Below, in pieces: positions 61,288-64,000 of a DNA stretch of 64,000 bases (positions are counted from its first letter, which is position 1; the number at the start of each line of letters is the position of its first letter). Under the pieces are notes generated by a model that saw nothing but the letters and a program-made list of their open reading frames with translations, was not told the origin of the DNA and did not search any database. A program made the translations under genes and the position numbers. This stretch comes from Hymenobacter jeongseonensis (GTDB lineage: Bacteria; Bacteroidota; Bacteroidia; Cytophagales; Hymenobacteraceae): assembly GCF_015694725.1 (NCBI RefSeq), contig NZ_JADQDQ010000003.1, forward strand, positions 496,001 to 560,000. Reading direction: 5' to 3'.

Positions 61288-61302
61288 GAGGATGCAGCGG
61301 GC

Positions 61303-62355
61303 TTAGATTCCCAGCAGGGTGTGGTTGAGGGTAGGATTGGGGGCTGTGGCGGCGAAGTCGTCGAAGGCTTTTTCGGTGACCCGAATAATATGGTCGCGGA
61401 TGAAGGCCGCTCCTTCGCGGGCGCCATCTTCCGGGTGCTTGAGGGCGCATTCCCACTCCAGCACGGCCCAACCCGGAAAGTCGTATTGTGCCAGCTTGCT
61501 GAATATTGCCTTGAAATTAACTTGCCCGTCGCCCAAGGAGCGGAAGCGGCCGGCCCGGTTCGGCCAGCTCTGGTAGCCGCCGTACACGCCCTGCCGTCCC
61601 GTGGGGTTAAATTCGGCATCTTTGACGTGGAACATGCGGATGCGCTCGTGGTAGATGTCGATGTACTCCAGGTAATCGAGGCATTGCAGCACGAAGTGTG
61701 AGGGGTCGTAGAGCAGGCAGGCGCGCGGGTGCTGCTGCACACGCTCCAAAAATATCTCGTAGGTGACGCCGTCGTGCAGGTCTTCGCCGGGGTGAATTTC
61801 GTAGCACACGTCCACGCCGCACTCGTCGAAGGCGTTCAGGATGGGCGTCCAGCGCTTGGCAAGCTCGTCAAAACCGGCCTCAACCAACCCGGCTGGCCGC
61901 TGGGGCCAGGGGTACACCATCGGCCAAAGCAAAGCGCCGCTGAACGTGGCGTGGGCCTGCAAGCCCAAATTTTGGGATGCCTTGGCGGCGTATTTTAGTT
62001 GCTGCACGGCCCACTGCTGGCGAGCCGCGGGGTTGTTGCGGTAAGCTTCCGGCGCAAAGCCATCGAAGAGTTGGTCATAAGCCGGATTCACGGCTACTAG
62101 CTGGCCCTGCAAGTGCGTGGACAGTTCGGTGATTTCCAAGCCGGCGGCATTCACGATGCCCTTTACCTCGTCGGCGTAGGTTTTGCTCTCGGCTGCTTTT
62201 TGTAAGTCGATGAAGCGTGGGTCGCTGGTCGGGAGTTGCACGCCTTGGTAGCCAAGACCTTTCGCCCAGGTGCAGATGCTTTCCAAGCTGTTGAACGGCG
62301 CGTCGTCGCCCATGAATTGGGCCAGGAAAATAGCAGGTCCTTTAATGGTTTTCAT
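61303..62355 (-). CDS. Sugar phosphate isomerase/epimerase family TIM barrel (cytoplasmic)
   Basis: 350 aa, no signal peptide; starts MKTIKGPAIFLAQFMGDDAP. The barrel shows LGYQGVQLPTSDPRFIDLQ, VCYEIHPGEDLHDGVTYEIF with a metal Glu/His, LYDPSHFVLQCLDYLEYIDI, FHVKDAEFNPTGRQGVYGGY and the C-terminal AVLEWECAL. It is the cytoplasmic partner of the Gfo/Idh/MocA enzyme, 7 bp downstream of it. A longer frame upstream overlaps that gene and is rejected. Confidence 0.88.
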   Translation of the reverse strand: MKTIKGPAIFLAQFMGDDAPFNSLESICTWAKGLGYQGVQLPTSDPRFIDLQKAAESKTYADEVKGIVNAAGLEITELSTHLQGQLVAVNPAYDQLFDGFAPEAYRNNPAARQQWAVQQLKYAAKASQNLGLQAHATFSGALLWPMVYPWPQRPAGLVEAGFDELAKRWTPILNAFDECGVDVCYEIHPGEDLHDGVTYEIFLERVQQHPRACLLYDPSHFVLQCLDYLEYIDIYHERIRMFHVKDAEFNPTGRQGVYGGYQSWPNRAGRFRSLGDGQVNFKAIFSKLAQYDFPGWAVLEWECALKHPEDGAREGAAFIRDHIIRVTEKAFDDFAATAPNPTLNHTLLGI

Positions 62356-62362
62356 GGGCAAA

Positions 62363-63514
62363 TTAGGCAACGAAATCGGTCCATTTGGTGTCGGAATGAC
62401 CCGAGGCAATGACGTTTTCAATGAAGGCCATGCCACGAATGCCGTCTGCTAAACTCGGGTAGTCCAACGCTTCGGGCGCGGCGGTTTGGCCCGCCATTTC
62501 TGCTTGTAAAGCCAGTGCGAAATTGCGGTACAGGTTGGCGAAGGCTTCGAGGTAGCCCTCGGGGTGGCCGGCGGGGGTCCGCGTATTATGCTGCGCGAAA
62601 GAACCCACGTAGCCCGTACCCGTGCGGCGGATTTCGGCCGGGCGGTCCAGCCAGCGCACCAGCAGGGTGTTGGCATCGGCCTGCTGCCATTCCAGGCCCC
62701 CTTTTTCGCCGTACACCCGCACACGGACGTTGTTTTCTTCACCCGCCGCGACTTGCGTGGCCACCAGCACGCCGCTGGCGCCGTGGCTTAGCCGGAGCAG
62801 TACCGCGCCATCGTCGTCGAGTCGCCGGCCGGGCACCACTACGTTGATATCGGCGCACAGCTTCTCGACTTGCAGGCCGCTCACGTATTCTAGCAGGTTG
62901 AAAGCGTGGGTGCCAATGTCGCCCATGGCCCCGGCGATGCCGCTTCGTGCCGGGTCGGTGCGCCAAGCCGCCTGCTTGTTATCGCTGCCCTCTTCAAAGC
63001 CGCTGAGCCAGCCCTGCGGATATTCCACGTACACCTTCCGGATGCCGCCCAGCGTGCCCGCCGCAATGAGTTGCCGGGCCTCTTTCACCATGGGGTAGCC
63101 GGTGTAGGTGTGCGTCAGGCACAGTTTCTGGCCGCTCGCGACGGCAATTTGTTGCAGTTGCTTGGCCTCGGCCAGCGAAAACGTCATGGGCTTGTCCAGA
63201 ATGACGTGGAAGCCGCTTTGCAGCGCCAGTTTGGCCGGCTCAAAGTGCAAATGGTTGGGCGTGACGATGGCAATAACTTGTACCCGCTCGGCCGTGGGCC
63301 GCTGCTGTTCCTGCTCGATAAGCTCCTGGTAAGAGCCGTACACACGGTCGGGGGCCAGGCCCAGAAGTACGCCCGTGGCGCGGGACTTCGCGGCGTCGCT
63401 GCTGAAGGCGCCGGCCGTGAGTTCATACAAGCCGTCGAGGGCGGCGGCCATGCGGTGAATGCCACCGATGAAGGCGCCTTGTCCGCCACCAATCATGGCC
63501 AGTCGTAATTTCAT
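62363..63514 (-). CDS. Gfo/Idh/MocA family oxidoreductase
   Basis: 383 aa NAD(P)-dependent enzyme. Rossmann start LRLAMIGGGQGAFIGGIHRM, NHLHFEPAKLALQSGFHVIL and DKPMTFSLAEAKQL (the EKP motif reads DKP), then the C-terminal substrate domain (GDIGTHAFNLLEYVSGL with the catalytic His region). Oxidises or reduces sugars or inositols. No signal peptide, so cytoplasmic. Confidence 0.92.
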   Translation of the reverse strand: MKLRLAMIGGGQGAFIGGIHRMAAALDGLYELTAGAFSSDAAKSRATGVLLGLAPDRVYGSYQELIEQEQQRPTAERVQVIAIVTPNHLHFEPAKLALQSGFHVILDKPMTFSLAEAKQLQQIAVASGQKLCLTHTYTGYPMVKEARQLIAAGTLGGIRKVYVEYPQGWLSGFEEGSDNKQAAWRTDPARSGIAGAMGDIGTHAFNLLEYVSGLQVEKLCADINVVVPGRRLDDDGAVLLRLSHGASGVLVATQVAAGEENNVRVRVYGEKGGLEWQQADANTLLVRWLDRPAEIRRTGTGYVGSFAQHNTRTPAGHPEGYLEAFANLYRNFALALQAEMAGQTAAPEALDYPSLADGIRGMAFIENVIASGHSDTKWTDFVA

Positions 63515-63562
63515 AGAGAGTAGTTGGTTGGGAAATGGTAGAGGCTGTCAGCAAAGGACTAC

Positions 63563-63599
63563 AACCCGTCATTCATAGCGCAGCGCAGCATGACGGGTT
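63563..63599. repeat. Remnant of a family A palindromic repeat, copy 9
   Basis: AACCCGTCAT / ATGACGGGTT arms around CAGCGCAGC, only 37 bp long. It retains the outer GTCAT and the GCGCAGC core of family A but has lost the long inner arms. Confidence 0.6.
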
Positions 63600-63617
63600 T
63601 TCTCAACATGTTTTCAA

Positions 63618-64000
63618 TTAAACCTCCACGCGGGCCTTTGTCTCGGCGAGGGTGATTTCATCGGTTGAAGCCGTAGCCGGTACGCTTTGGTCTTTAAAAA
63701 GCAGCAGGAATACCGCCAACACCGCCGCGGCGATGCCCGCTGGAATCAGCCAGATGGTTTGCCAGTTGTGCTGGCCGCCGGTGGTTTGGTAAGCGTCCAC
63801 AATCTGGCCCGAAAGGAGGGAGCCAATGAGCATGCCCACCCCGTAAGTGGCCAGGGTGATAAAGCCCTGGGCCGCGCTTTTCGATTGTTCTCCGGCGAGG
63901 TTATCGGTATAAATCTGACCGGTTACGAAGAAGAAGTCGTAGCAAATGCCGTGCATCACGATGCCCGCAATCAGCATCCAGTAGGCCGAATCGCCGTTGC
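63618..64000 (-). CDS. NHS-type MFS permease, C-terminal end (5' end outside window)
   Basis: The frame is open to the right edge of the window. Visible helices: MLIAGIVMHGICYDFFFVTG, ITLATYGVGMLIGSLLSG and WLIPAGIAAAVLAVFLLLF. The segment GICYDFFFVTGQIYTDN is typical of nucleoside/sugar:H+ symporters of the NupG (NHS) family in Bacteroidota. Probably imports the sugar handled by the genes downstream. The C-terminal tail is soluble. Confidence 0.85.
   Translation of the reverse strand, partial: NGDSAYWMLIAGIVMHGICYDFFFVTGQIYTDNLAGEQSKSAAQGFITLATYGVGMLIGSLLSGQIVDAYQTTGGQHNWQTIWLIPAGIAAAVLAVFLLLFKDQSVPATASTDEITLAETKARVEV

Overview
The window looks like chromosome of a GC-rich member of the Bacteroidota, most likely Hymenobacter or a close relative in the Cytophagales. 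Three things point there: many genes are preceded by the Bacteroidota -7 promoter element TAnnTTTG; the order rpmF-plsX-fabH-efp-accB-accC is kept; and protein types such as the NodT-like efflux lipoprotein, RskA-type anti-sigma factor, DUF885 lipoprotein and DUF1080 hydrolase are typical of the phylum. There is no rRNA or tRNA gene, no CRISPR array, no prophage and no intact insertion sequence that I can see. This was read by eye without database searches, so family names rest on recognised motifs.

Layout. 1-8.4 kb: end of a membrane protein, a NeuD/PglD-like acyltransferase, tRNA hydroxylase trhO, a nucleoside phosphorylase, small proteins, a LuxC-type acyl-CoA reductase, a ferredoxin and valS. 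8.4-19.6 kb (minus strand): a 2-oxoacid dehydrogenase E2, two small exported proteins, then the fatty-acid and translation block accC-accB-efp-fabH-plsX-rpmF-DUF177, pdxA and a leucyl aminopeptidase. 19.8-24.4 kb: rsmA, a hydroxyacid dehydrogenase, greA, a HIT domain fused to a NuiA-like nuclease-inhibitor domain, and a lipoprotein. 24.4-28.2 kb (minus): a tight five-gene run led by a secreted NucA-family nuclease lipoprotein, followed by DoxX-like, DUF2071, membrane-anchored methyltransferase and a four-helix membrane protein. 28.4-37 kb: selO, an esterase, aspA, a DUF885 lipoprotein, a YdcF-like protein and an aldehyde dehydrogenase. 37-46.4 kb: an ECF sigma/anti-sigma pair, a stand-alone H-NOX haem protein, a rhodanese lipoprotein overlapping a DUF2064 protein, a three-gene glycosyltransferase operon, bcp, and two small enzymes.

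46.4-49.1 kb is a looser accessory stretch: two outer-membrane barrel-like proteins, a decayed polyferredoxin fragment and non-coding DNA. 49.1-57.5 kb is a two-component system followed by a tripartite RND efflux operon; the 428-bp gap between them holds a large nested palindrome, a promoter-like box, a 27-codon ORF ending on an intrinsic terminator, and an 18-bp perfect palindrome, which together resemble a regulated leader. 58-64 kb is a sugar-processing cluster: three TIM-barrel isomerase/epimerase-type proteins, a DUF1080 (3-keto-disaccharide hydrolase) protein, a c-type cytochrome lipoprotein, a Gfo/Idh/MocA oxidoreductase and the end of an NHS-type sugar/nucleoside permease.

The commonest non-coding feature is a family of roughly 90-110 bp inverted repeats (nine copies, one a remnant) in intergenic gaps, plus one copy of a second family. 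Arm sequences differ between copies while pairing is kept. The elements create false N-terminal extensions of pdxA, the esterase and other genes, so starts here were chosen downstream of them.
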